Position numbers and translations under genes: made by a program
Part shown: piece after piece, positions 7,232 through 15,382 of the stretch
Numbering within the stretch: the first letter of the stretch is position 1
Layout of the letters: each line of letters opens with the position of its first letter
Assembly: GCA_015663065.1 (NCBI GenBank)
Contig: DQSX01000192.1
Coordinates: forward strand, 1-34,328
From: Sulfurovum sp.
GTDB lineage: Bacteria > Campylobacterota > Campylobacteria > Campylobacterales > Sulfurovaceae
Length of the DNA: 34,328 nt
Direction: 5' to 3'
The notes under the pieces: model-generated
Database searches by the model: none
The model's input: the letters and a program-made list of their open reading frames with translations, nothing else
Told to the model about the DNA's origin: nothing

Positions 7232-7803
7232 AGACCACTAATTATCGCTTACAGACAGAGATAGAACATCTTAAGCCTACAGCTAAAAAAGACTACTTCA
7301 AGAACTATGTCCGTGAGATACTAGAAAGCGATAAGCCATACCATGTCAAAGCAGACTACATTGGTTTGTCCTTCCAAGAACTACAGAACAAGATAGATTA
7401 CCTCTCTTCAGACATCAAAGAACTGCAACAGCTAAAGAAAACATTGGCTGAAGCTAAGACTATCGCACAAGAAGCTACAGCATCCGTACTAACCGAGTAC
7501 GGTATAGATCGTATAGATGGAACAGCTATTTCATCACTAACCATTACCCCATCCAAGATCAAAACCACAGACAAACTTGTCATCACTGATGCAGATGCAC
7601 TAAAAGCTCTTGGCTATGTAAAAGTTATTCTTGATGAAAAGGCAGTAGCCGATGCTATGTCCACCATAGAAGGTATGGATGAGATCGATAAGTTCGTAGA
7701 AGTCAGTATCGTTACAGAAGAGGTGCCTGCCCGTATCAAAATAAATGCGAAACGGAACAGTGTCAACAATGAAGCAACTGAGTTGCTAGAACATGTAGCA
7801 TAA
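7228..7803 (+). CDS. Gp157-like phage protein
   Basis: The 191-aa protein begins with a long coiled coil (about residues 40-95, QELQNKIDYLSSDIKELQQL). A compact strand-rich part follows (GIDRIDGTAISSLTITPSK, then LKALGYVKVILDEKAV) and ends in EEVPARIKINAK. This architecture resembles the siphovirus Gp157 family, in which a coiled coil is followed by a short beta domain and a G/A-rich EVPGA-type motif. Gp157-like genes are common next to phage annealing proteins, and a Rad52-type protein is encoded 15 bp downstream. Function is unknown; the family call is moderate. Confidence 0.5.
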   Translation: MKTTNYRLQTEIEHLKPTAKKDYFKNYVREILESDKPYHVKADYIGLSFQELQNKIDYLSSDIKELQQLKKTLAEAKTIAQEATASVLTEYGIDRIDGTAISSLTITPSKIKTTDKLVITDADALKALGYVKVILDEKAVADAMSTIEGMDEIDKFVEVSIVTEEVPARIKINAKRNSVNNEATELLEHVA

Positions 7804-7818
7804 GAAAGGAGATTTATT

Positions 7819-8511
7819 ATGTTCGTAGATAAACAAATTCAAGTTTTGAAGCACGATATAGAACCAAGCCGTATCAAGAGTCGCACCAAAGGAAATATCA
7901 ACCTCTCATACCTTGAGGGGTTTGATCTCATAGAAACAGCCAACAAGGTGTTCGGTCACGGCAATTGGTCTTACAATATTACAAGTTTAGACCAGGTATC
8001 GCAAGAGACAAACAGCAATCAGAATGTTGTTATCTGCTACAAAGCTATTGTCAAGCTCACAGTTTACAGCTTAGACCATAGTAAGCATATCTCAAAAGAA
8101 GATGTCGGATTTGGTACGGGTATAGCTAAGATGTTGGCTGATGCACATGAGGGTGGAGCAAAAGAAGCCGTTACTGACTCAATCAAGCGAGCCATGAGAA
8201 GCTTCGGGAATCAATTCGGTAACAGTCTTTACGACAAGAGCCGTAATCATCAAAATCAGCCACAAACTTCACCACAGATACCAAGCAGTAAACCTACTCC
8301 ACCTCAAGTACAGCGACAGTCACCACAGGTACAGTATGAGTTTACATCACTTTACAACTTAGGTTTACAGGTACTTGAACAGGGTAACAACTTTGTAATC
8401 GTCGGTGAGGATATTTTCAATAAGAAAGACAGTATAAAAGCTTGTGGATTCTTTTGGGATTCATCTCGTAAGATCTGGTATATGCCAAAGCATAGTCAGG
8501 AGGCAGCATGA
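7819..8511 (+). CDS. Rad52-family single-strand annealing protein with C-terminal DUF5710-like domain
   Basis: The 230-aa protein has a Rad52/22-type fold in its first ~145 residues: SYLEGFDLIETANKVFGHGNWSY written in part, then DVGFGTGI and the conserved block GGAKEAVTDSIKRAMRSFGNQFG (approximately 112-134). Such proteins anneal complementary single strands and act like phage Red-beta or RecT. A Pro/Gln-rich linker (about 150-175) joins a small C-terminal domain with the pattern ACGFFWDSSRKIWYMP, like DUF5710. AAAGGAG precedes the ATG. The fusion suggests DNA binding plus a second interaction surface. It is the recombinase of the element and may serve in replication or in gene exchange with invading phages. 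Confidence 0.85.
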   Translation: MFVDKQIQVLKHDIEPSRIKSRTKGNINLSYLEGFDLIETANKVFGHGNWSYNITSLDQVSQETNSNQNVVICYKAIVKLTVYSLDHSKHISKEDVGFGTGIAKMLADAHEGGAKEAVTDSIKRAMRSFGNQFGNSLYDKSRNHQNQPQTSPQIPSSKPTPPQVQRQSPQVQYEFTSLYNLGLQVLEQGNNFVIVGEDIFNKKDSIKACGFFWDSSRKIWYMPKHSQEAA

Positions 8512-8771
8512 GAACACTATATATCGTTATGATCCTCTACGACAACCGGATACTCAGCACAGAAGCATTCAAGTCACGGGAGGAAGCAGAGGCTAGAGCT
8601 GTACAACTTTCAAGCGAGTGGTACAAAAAGGAGGGAATCGCTTCTTTTGGAAAACACCAACTAGAAACCTTTGATGAGATGCAAGGGTATTATCGATCCG
8701 ATGCTTATTTGGATAGTGGTGATGAAGCCCATATCTGTATCGAAGAAGTTGTGATGAAGGATTCCCTATGA
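8508..8771 (+). CDS. Small hypothetical protein coupled to the Rad52-like gene
   Basis: The 87-aa soluble protein begins with a beta-strand and a helix (RTLYIVMILYDNRIL, then SREEAEARAVQLSSEWYKKEG). It overlaps the Rad52-like stop by 4 nt (ATGA) and its own stop overlaps the next small ORF in the same way. No recognised domain. It is likely an accessory protein of the recombination operon. Confidence 0.55.
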   Translation: MRTLYIVMILYDNRILSTEAFKSREEAEARAVQLSSEWYKKEGIASFGKHQLETFDEMQGYYRSDAYLDSGDEAHICIEEVVMKDSL

Positions 8772-8872
8772 TTGCTATTGAGGGTATCATCATCCTTCTT
8801 GTTAAGTTAGCCTCTCTGATTTTGCAGATACTTACCACTTTTACAACAAAAGTTTTGCCAGTGATTATATAA
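8768..8872 (+). CDS. Predicted 34-aa hydrophobic peptide
   Basis: An ATG overlapping the previous stop (ATGA at 8768) opens a 34-codon frame ending TAA at 8870..8872. The peptide is very hydrophobic (MIAIEGIIILLVKLASLILQ, then TTFTTKVLPVII), like a single membrane helix with a few basic residues. It is the last gene before a clear terminator, which supports it being part of the transcript. It could be a holin- or toxin-like small membrane peptide, or a chance frame. Only the coupling, composition and position support it. Confidence 0.4.
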   Translation: MIAIEGIIILLVKLASLILQILTTFTTKVLPVII

Positions 8873-8875
8873 AGA

Positions 8876-8912
8876 TACACCCTTCGGGGTGTAAAATAGT
8901 CTGATTTTTTTT
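8876..8912 (+). terminator. Rho-independent terminator after the recombination operon
   Basis: TACACCC (8876..8882), loop TTCG, GGGTGTA (8887..8893) form a perfect 7-bp stem with a stable tetraloop. A run of eight T follows at 8905..8912 after a short gap. It lies between the rightward operon and the leftward gene ending at 8922, so it may also help stop the convergent transcript. Confidence 0.75.
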
Positions 8913-8921
8913 AGCTTACGT

Positions 8922-9596
8922 TTAAAAAATAGAGTTTGCACTATCAATACATTTAACTTCATACAGATCATTGTCGGTAGATTCTGTCTCTTCGGTATCT
9001 CTTATCTTGTAAATCATTGGCTTGTCGCCATTTTCTACCCAATAGGGCTTATTTACAATATATTCAGAGATACGGGTAAAGATATTGGACTGGTCATACA
9101 CTTCATTCATCTGTACAACAGTTGGAAGTGTATCTCTATGGCTTTTGCATATCTGTTTTGCTTCACTATATGTATGTATCCCATAGTCTGTATCATACCA
9201 GTCAGCCTGATAAGATTTGGTAAGTTGGATTGTAAGGAAAGCCAATACAGCCATTCCGGCAACAAAGAGCATAATACGATTTCCTTCACGATCATCGTGT
9301 TTTAGTTTTTTGCTTGCCCCCTGAAGAGAGTATTCTGCCTGTGCTTTTGCAAGCATTGTAGCTGTATCACTTTTATCTTCATTGAGGAAGAGAGGATCTC
9401 TTTCTTTAGCTACCTCTTTAAGTAGTTTATCGGATTGATCAATAAGTTGTATTTTTGGGTTAGAGCTTTTTGCTGTACGAATGGCAGCATATATTATCTT
9501 TTCCTCATCTTCACTAAACTCAAAACGCTTAAGTACAGAATATGCTGCATCTCCTCTGTAAAATTCTATATCTGAATCATTTTTCATCGGAGCCAT
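8922..9596 (-). CDS. Hypothetical protein with one transmembrane helix
   Basis: I choose the start at 9596 (224 aa; 9587 also possible) because the open frame upstream overlaps another small gene that has the good ribosome site. The N-terminal half is helical and charged (SVLKRFEFSEDEEKIIYAAIR). One membrane helix follows near residues 108-128 (RIMLFVAGMAVLAFLTIQL). The C-terminal domain contains YSEAKQICKSHRDTLPT and ends with a Cys (EVKCID), a layout seen in lectin-like or Lcl-type extracellular domains, but the match is weak. It is coupled to the 65-aa gene upstream and lies downstream of brxA, so it may be expressed with the BREX operon. Confidence 0.55.
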   Translation of the reverse strand: MAPMKNDSDIEFYRGDAAYSVLKRFEFSEDEEKIIYAAIRTAKSSNPKIQLIDQSDKLLKEVAKERDPLFLNEDKSDTATMLAKAQAEYSLQGASKKLKHDDREGNRIMLFVAGMAVLAFLTIQLTKSYQADWYDTDYGIHTYSEAKQICKSHRDTLPTVVQMNEVYDQSNIFTRISEYIVNKPYWVENGDKPMIYKIRDTEETESTDNDLYEVKCIDSANSIF

Positions 9597-9774
9597 ACAC
9601 TGATTTTGGAATAAAATTGTTATGATTATGCTTAGCACACAACTCTGAGTTAACATAGTTCTCTCTTCTTGTATCAGCTTTATTGTCCATGAGCTCTTTA
9701 TGCTTATGCCAGCGAAGGCACTCTTCTTTTTCAATACACTTATAGCCCGTACAATAAGTAAATATTGTTCCCAT
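9577..9774 (-). CDS. Small cysteine-rich protein
   Basis: The 65-aa protein has Cys residues at 8, 13, 19 and 46 (TYCTGYKCIEKEECLRWHKH), suggesting a small metal-binding fold. A strong ribosome site (AAGGAAG, 8 nt before the ATG) supports this frame over the longer overlapping frame that would extend the next gene upstream. It starts 43 bp after the brxA stop on the same strand. No function is known to me. Confidence 0.55.
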   Translation of the reverse strand: MGTIFTYCTGYKCIEKEECLRWHKHKELMDNKADTRRENYVNSELCAKHNHNNFIPKSVYGSDEK

Positions 9775-9817
9775 AATCTATCTTCCTTTTTTCAAAATAT
9801 ATACTCATTACCAATAA

Positions 9818-10570
9818 TCAATTTTCAATAAAAATATATTCATCCCCAGCACTATATGATGACAAATTTAATCTTAGGTTGTGATTTACAAGTATTGCAG
9901 GAGTTACAATAGATAAACGAAATGGTAGCAATGCAGGTGAATTTACAAAGTCTCCTACTGTACTTTTTCCTTCCCTTGTTGCCAATAGTGTAGCCTCGCA
10001 TAACAAAGCTATTGCATCATCATCCATTACCTCTTTGGTATTACCCTGTGCATAGCATCCCTTATCATCAGTCTCTTTTAGAACTCCCCAATAGACAAAC
10101 GCTCTAATAACATACTTCGCATATCGTCCAATGGTGTCACGGTCACCATAGTGCTCTTTGAGCCTAGAGATGATCTGTTTTTGTGTCACCTGGTCTTGTA
10201 AATTGAGCAGTCTTCCTGTTTGAACAGCCGTGTTATACCAAAACGGGTAAGCTGCGCATAGCATTGCCCAATGCATTACGTTAGCCAGATCAGGTTTGTC
10301 TTTTATAAGACTAAGCGCATCATCTCTAAGCGGTAAGATCTCTTTTGCCGGTGTCACCCATATATTCATGATGTTATTGACGGCAAAGGAACGGGTATTC
10401 TTGCTTCTCTCTCCTACTGATCCATCACCTTTACGCTCAGATAGATACTCATGGAGCTCCGCTCTAATTGATTTCGCATCCAAGCCTGACAGTAGAAGAT
10501 TGACAGCCTTGTCCAGCCATTCAGTTCTAATCGCCTGTTTGATGCCTATTGTTTCATGTCGTTTACTCAA
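9818..10570 (-). CDS. brxA: BREX-3 protein BrxA
   Basis: The 250-aa protein fits the BrxA (DUF1819) family in length, position and pattern: an N-terminal helix with WLDKAVNLLLSG, then RSFAVNNIMNIW, a central HWAMLCAAYPFWYNTA, and a winged-helix stretch ending YVIRAFVYWGVLKET. BrxA is a small helical DNA-binding component required or supportive for BREX defence in studied systems. In type 3 loci it is the last core gene, as here. Its start overlaps the pglZ stop by 4 nt (ATGA), so translation is coupled. It is about 50 aa longer than the typical type 1 BrxA, consistent with the type 3 form. Confidence 0.85.
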   Translation of the reverse strand: MSKRHETIGIKQAIRTEWLDKAVNLLLSGLDAKSIRAELHEYLSERKGDGSVGERSKNTRSFAVNNIMNIWVTPAKEILPLRDDALSLIKDKPDLANVMHWAMLCAAYPFWYNTAVQTGRLLNLQDQVTQKQIISRLKEHYGDRDTIGRYAKYVIRAFVYWGVLKETDDKGCYAQGNTKEVMDDDAIALLCEATLLATREGKSTVGDFVNSPALLPFRLSIVTPAILVNHNLRLNLSSYSAGDEYIFIEN

Positions 10571-12525
10571 TGTGTTCTCCGCTCAAATTTTATAAATGGT
10601 ACGATAACTTCTTCGATCGATGTGCCACCATGCCCAACAACACTGTCGCCTTCTCGAATAAATGCATAATCTTGTTCTGCTATCAGAGGAAAATACTCAG
10701 ACGGTAACGCAGCTGAATTCCATGGTTTTGAAAAAGAGAACTGATCTCCTACCCGATCACGTAACTCTTTGGTCGGATAAATGCGAACACGCTCTCCACG
10801 TGTCTCAGCAATTGCACCTTCTGAAGGTCTTCCTTTTCCCTGACATTCGATATTCCCGTGGTCTGAAGTCAGCCACACTTCAAAACCTCGATCTAAAAGT
10901 CCATCTACCATACTCTCCAAATAACCTTGCTCTACCCACTGTTTTACTTGGTTATGCATACCTGCAGCACCCAACTCCATACCATGCATAATATCATCTA
11001 CTGTATTAATAACAAGTCCAAGGGCTTTTGTTTTTCCTGGTCTAATCAACTCATCCAAGTCAGAGCTAACATCACCTTTACCAAGACTTTTCTTGTACTC
11101 TATCTGCATTTTTGTCAAGTTGTGATCTTCCCAAAATTGCTGCCAAAGTTTTGGTTCTTTACTTGTAGTGTTGATACTATCAGGAAAATACTTAGGTATT
11201 TTTCCTGAAAAGATCGCCTGTCTCGATACCGAAGTCAATGTTGGTACCCAGGCAAAGGATGCTCCCTCCCGGATAACTAAGTCAGAACGTCTTTCCTCCA
11301 ATACATTACGTATTGTCACCCATTGATCCATCGCTAAACCGTCTGCAACTATGAGTGCTATTTTAGCATTATTGTCATTTTCAAGCTCACGTGATAATCG
11401 TCTTGGAATATGATGTACCATTGCGGTATGCATAGGTGGTATATTTGTCAAACTCATATAGTGTTTATCAAGCCAGTCAGAAAATACTCTGTTTAATTTG
11501 TTTGAGAACTCCCTGTAACGTCTCTTGTCACTATTGACCTCTGTATGGATCATGGCACTTAGATTTGCCCATTTTGATGCATAGGAGAGCCATTCATCAT
11601 AGCTTGACTCTATTCCAGGCAACTCTTTTTCCAGCAGCGTATACAGACGATCAGTACGTTCAGCATTATCTTCATCCCTTATGCCACAGCGAGCCCAGTC
11701 TGATCTGCTTAAATTCATCCCCGGCATTGTGATTGGTCGAAGCTTACCCTCTACAAAAAGATTGTCAATATACACTAAAATATCATCATGTCCAAAAGGT
11801 ACTTCTTTTGAATCTTTTCCGCCATAAGATACAGGTGTTTTCTCTTTGACTTTCCCATTGCTGATCTCATCGAGGTAATGTGGCCATTCATCTTGCAGGA
11901 AACTATAAAATCTTTCTGTATCACCGATGATCATCTCCAAAGGCCATTCTTTGAGCTCGGGGTTTTTTTGAAGTTCTCTAATGAGGTACTTTTGTAACTC
12001 ATCTGGAATATCAAGATGACTGTAATGACAACACAGCAGACATTTCAATAAGCTCACTTTATCTTGTATCAGCCCCGTAGTAATCTCAAATATATGACGT
12101 AAGATAAAATCCATTGTTTTTTTATCCCCCATGACACCACTGCTTTGTTTTTCTTGTACATTGTAAAGTTTGTCAAAATATCTCTTATCCAACTGGTTTA
12201 CAATAGGGTAGCTTAGCCGAGGAAAGAGTGCTCCAAGATTAAAAGACAGATGTCGTGATTGCTGTAATATATCAAATGGTAAATCATCTAACTCTTCTTG
12301 ATGTACCAAAACGATCAACTCATTGCTGTCAGGATCTCGATATTGGGATTCATAGGTATATCTAAACTCAGTAGCTCCTTCATACTCAAGCAGGTCAAAT
12401 CCTCTCTCTTGAAGTGCAATTTGCAACTTCTCTTCAGAAAGAAGATAGTCAGGGTCGGAAACAAATGTGAGTTTATTAACCTCCGGTACCAACTCCGCCA
12501 ATATTTCTTCTCGCCAATTACGCAT
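10567..12525 (-). CDS. pglZ: BREX-3 phosphatase-domain protein PglZ
   Basis: This is the hallmark BREX protein with an alkaline-phosphatase superfamily core in its C-terminal half. Residues (numbered from the TTG at 12543) are D401 (LIVADGLAMDQW), the nucleophile region T435 (VPTLTSVSR), D516/H520 (NTVDDIMH), D561-H562 (TSDHGNIE) and H638 (GHGGTSIEEVIVPF). These form a two-metal site. I place the start at the ATG at 12525, which has GGAG 6 nt upstream, giving 652 aa. The upstream TTG is possible. The gene overlaps brxHII by 8 nt and brxA by 4 nt. In BREX, PglZ is essential for defence and methylation and binds other core subunits. Confidence 0.93.
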   Translation of the reverse strand: MRNWREEILAELVPEVNKLTFVSDPDYLLSEEKLQIALQERGFDLLEYEGATEFRYTYESQYRDPDSNELIVLVHQEELDDLPFDILQQSRHLSFNLGALFPRLSYPIVNQLDKRYFDKLYNVQEKQSSGVMGDKKTMDFILRHIFEITTGLIQDKVSLLKCLLCCHYSHLDIPDELQKYLIRELQKNPELKEWPLEMIIGDTERFYSFLQDEWPHYLDEISNGKVKEKTPVSYGGKDSKEVPFGHDDILVYIDNLFVEGKLRPITMPGMNLSRSDWARCGIRDEDNAERTDRLYTLLEKELPGIESSYDEWLSYASKWANLSAMIHTEVNSDKRRYREFSNKLNRVFSDWLDKHYMSLTNIPPMHTAMVHHIPRRLSRELENDNNAKIALIVADGLAMDQWVTIRNVLEERRSDLVIREGASFAWVPTLTSVSRQAIFSGKIPKYFPDSINTTSKEPKLWQQFWEDHNLTKMQIEYKKSLGKGDVSSDLDELIRPGKTKALGLVINTVDDIMHGMELGAAGMHNQVKQWVEQGYLESMVDGLLDRGFEVWLTSDHGNIECQGKGRPSEGAIAETRGERVRIYPTKELRDRVGDQFSFSKPWNSAALPSEYFPLIAEQDYAFIREGDSVVGHGGTSIEEVIVPFIKFERRTH

Positions 12526-15382
12526 TTGCAACTCCAGCTTCAATTTTCATAATGATCAAAGGCTTAATGTCAGGGACAATCTGTCTTAACGCATTGAGTT
12601 CATCTTCCCATATCTTTTTTTCGTTATCAAGCTTTTTAAGCCGGTAATTCTTTACCTCTTCCAGTCCCAGTTTCATAATGGCTTTCTGTCGTGTTTGAAA
12701 AGCATGATCTCCTCGATCTTTCTCTTTCTCTAACGCATTCAAATGATGGCTCTGGAGTGTTTTATAGGTATCATATCCCACTTCTTTGGCCTCACTAAGA
12801 ACATTGGCATGAATCAATTCTGTTTCGTCATCTGTAATGGAACCTATCATCTTTACGCTTGCAGTCTGAAGCACATCCCAAATGTGTCGTGCCGTTGGTA
12901 AGAATAGTTTGCCTTCATCGGAAATAAACAGTGTTATAAAGTCCCTTTTTGTTGAAGAAACTCTGACATATTTAGAAGAAAAGAGGTTGGTTTTTAAATC
13001 GATTTCATACAGTCCCCAATAGCCGGAAATGTTATGAGGTAAATCCTCTATTTGTACTATAGGGATAAGTTGACTATCGGTGACTTGAGGTAAGTTTTTT
13101 GTCAGCCCACGCAATTTATCATTTTCAAGGTTGAGGAAATTGGTATTATTATAGTGAAAGGCATCTTGAATATTGAAGACAACTTTTTTATGTAAAGTAT
13201 CATCTGGCCACTTCAGCTCCCACCAATGCTGTTTTCGTGTGACTTGTCCACCATAGGCTTCAATATAGGAAGTTGTCATGCGTTCTACCCAGTGAGGAAG
13301 TGGATGGGTTCTTAATTTTTTAACTGCACTTGGATCATGTTCATCTGAAATAGTATAGATCTCAGACTCGTTACGGATCGCTTCAATATCATGTTTCATC
13401 TGGATTAGGTTTGACTCTACAGTTTGCTCAATAGCATCCGGATCAAGGATGGCAGAAGTAAATATCTCTTCAAATATCTCACCAGCCTGTGCAGAGTCCA
13501 GTACATCCCCTGTTTTGTCAATACCAAATTCATCATAAATGATCTTCAACTTCTCTTCGAGTACCTCAAGGACACGAAACTCTACACTCTCTTCAAATAC
13601 AAAGTTAATGGCTCTAACGATATGCGCTTGACCAATACGGTCGACTCGTCCGATGCGCTGTTCAAGACGCATAGGGTTCCAGGGAATATCATAATTTATA
13701 ACAACATGACAAAACTGTAAGTTAAGTCCTTCACCTCCGGCATCGGTTGAGACAAGCACTCTTGTCTTATCGGCAAATGCATTTTGTGAAGCTTGACGCT
13801 CTTCCATACTCATAGAGCCATTGAGATAAGCCACAGAGATACCTCGTGATTCAAGCAGCTCTATAAGCATCTTTTGTGTTGGTACAAATTCTGTAAAGAT
13901 CAGGATCTTCAGTTCTGGATCATTCTCCTCTTTTTGAAGATCAAAGATCGTTTCTATGAGTGCTTCTGCTTTGGCATCTATTCCTGATGCTTCACATTGT
14001 TTGGCTAGTTCAAGCAGGCTTTCTACTTCACTTACTTCATGCTTGACTGCTTGCATATGTGACTGCAAGAGTTCATCAAGCTGTTCTTGTCCATCCATAT
14101 CATAAAACTCTTCATCAGATACATTTATACGTTCAATCCCCTCAACACTATCAGAAGTTAATGCTTCAAGTCTACGCTGCAAAGTAGTTCTGATCGCTCG
14201 CGTACTGGAAACAACTAATCTTTGCATCAAAACCATGAGAAACCCGATATGTCGTTTCTTGTCTATGATGGCTTGATTGTAGCCTAGTCGAATATACTCA
14301 GTCACAGCTTCATACAACTCTTTTTGCAAAGCTTGTTTTGCCTGCCATTTCACAGGAAGCATTTGTGTAACCCTTGGCTTAAAGAGTGGATTTCCGTCAC
14401 CATCAATGGCTTTTCGCTTCTCTGTTCTTATGGTGTATTCAGCTACTCTCTCTTTTGTGATGCTCTCTTCATCCAAAAATGTTTCACTATCGAGCAGGCT
14501 CATCAATCGGTAAAAGGCATCTCTCTTCCCTTGATGTGGTGTCGCTGAAAGCAGTAACATATAGGGCGCTGCTTCTGCAAGACCTCGACCTAGTTTGTGA
14601 CGAGCTACCTGTTCGCTACTGCCTCCTAGACGATGTGCTTCATCTACGATCACGAGATCCCAACCAGCAGTTATCAGATCTTCATAACGATCAGCATTGT
14701 AAGCAGCGATTCTTTCGTCACTCCATCCTCGTCGTTTATCTAGTGGTTTAACAGAGTCCAGTGTGACAATGACTTGATCAAATACAGACCAGGGATTTGG
14801 ACTATGCGATCCATGGGCAGACGCAATGCGCTTAAGTGAGCGGATGTCCTCACCTAAGACCAGCTGAAACTCTTCATTAAAATGTGTCTTCATCTCACTG
14901 ACCCACTGTGTTGCTATGCTTTTTGGTGCGATGACAAGTATACGGCGAACAAGACCTCTTAGCTTTAGCTCACGAAGGATAAGACCGGCTTCTATGGTTT
15001 TTCCAAGTCCAACTTCATCTGCAACAAGATAACGAACCTGCTCTTTGGAGATCGCTTTTTTGAGTGCTGAAACTTGATGAGGAAGGAGAATAACATTAGA
15101 CTCAATAGGCGCAAGAAGTACCTGGTCATCATTGAGATCACCGCTATTTTCTACAGCCTGTGCGATCTTGGCTGCCGAAGAGATGTAGAGGATCTTGCTA
15201 ACTTCTTTTTCTGCATCTATATCTATCTCAAGGTCTCTAAGGCTATCACACGGTACTTTAACAACAGTATCACTATCTGGTAGCCAAATATGGCAAATGG
15301 TTTGACCCCATAGAGTTTGTGTATCCAGTATTTTGCAAGGGCTATTGTAGGTTGTGCTGTATTGCCAATTACTATTCACCAA
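12518..15382 (-). CDS. brxHII: BREX-3 helicase BrxHII (SNF2/HepA-like)
   Basis: The 954-aa protein is a superfamily 2 helicase/translocase: ADEVGLGKTIEAGL (Walker A, 121-134), DEAH box (VIVDEAHRL, 247-250), LLLSATPHQGK (motif III, about 277-286), and the C-terminal RecA lobe with DAGGEGLNLQ and EQRIGRVDRIGQ. The remainder (about 640-954) is helical and ends in a coiled region rich in Lys/Glu. It is the type 3-specific BREX helicase and is expected to act on DNA in the cytoplasm together with PglXI and PglZ. No ATG start is seen near the 5' end; TTG (15382) or GTG (15379) overlaps the stop of the UvrD-like gene, so BrxHII translation depends on the guest Gabija gene in front of it. Confidence 0.9.
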   Translation of the reverse strand: MVNSNWQYSTTYNSPCKILDTQTLWGQTICHIWLPDSDTVVKVPCDSLRDLEIDIDAEKEVSKILYISSAAKIAQAVENSGDLNDDQVLLAPIESNVILLPHQVSALKKAISKEQVRYLVADEVGLGKTIEAGLILRELKLRGLVRRILVIAPKSIATQWVSEMKTHFNEEFQLVLGEDIRSLKRIASAHGSHSPNPWSVFDQVIVTLDSVKPLDKRRGWSDERIAAYNADRYEDLITAGWDLVIVDEAHRLGGSSEQVARHKLGRGLAEAAPYMLLLSATPHQGKRDAFYRLMSLLDSETFLDEESITKERVAEYTIRTEKRKAIDGDGNPLFKPRVTQMLPVKWQAKQALQKELYEAVTEYIRLGYNQAIIDKKRHIGFLMVLMQRLVVSSTRAIRTTLQRRLEALTSDSVEGIERINVSDEEFYDMDGQEQLDELLQSHMQAVKHEVSEVESLLELAKQCEASGIDAKAEALIETIFDLQKEENDPELKILIFTEFVPTQKMLIELLESRGISVAYLNGSMSMEERQASQNAFADKTRVLVSTDAGGEGLNLQFCHVVINYDIPWNPMRLEQRIGRVDRIGQAHIVRAINFVFEESVEFRVLEVLEEKLKIIYDEFGIDKTGDVLDSAQAGEIFEEIFTSAILDPDAIEQTVESNLIQMKHDIEAIRNESEIYTISDEHDPSAVKKLRTHPLPHWVERMTTSYIEAYGGQVTRKQHWWELKWPDDTLHKKVVFNIQDAFHYNNTNFLNLENDKLRGLTKNLPQVTDSQLIPIVQIEDLPHNISGYWGLYEIDLKTNLFSSKYVRVSSTKRDFITLFISDEGKLFLPTARHIWDVLQTASVKMIGSITDDETELIHANVLSEAKEVGYDTYKTLQSHHLNALEKEKDRGDHAFQTRQKAIMKLGLEEVKNYRLKKLDNEKKIWEDELNALRQIVPDIKPLIIMKIEAGVANA

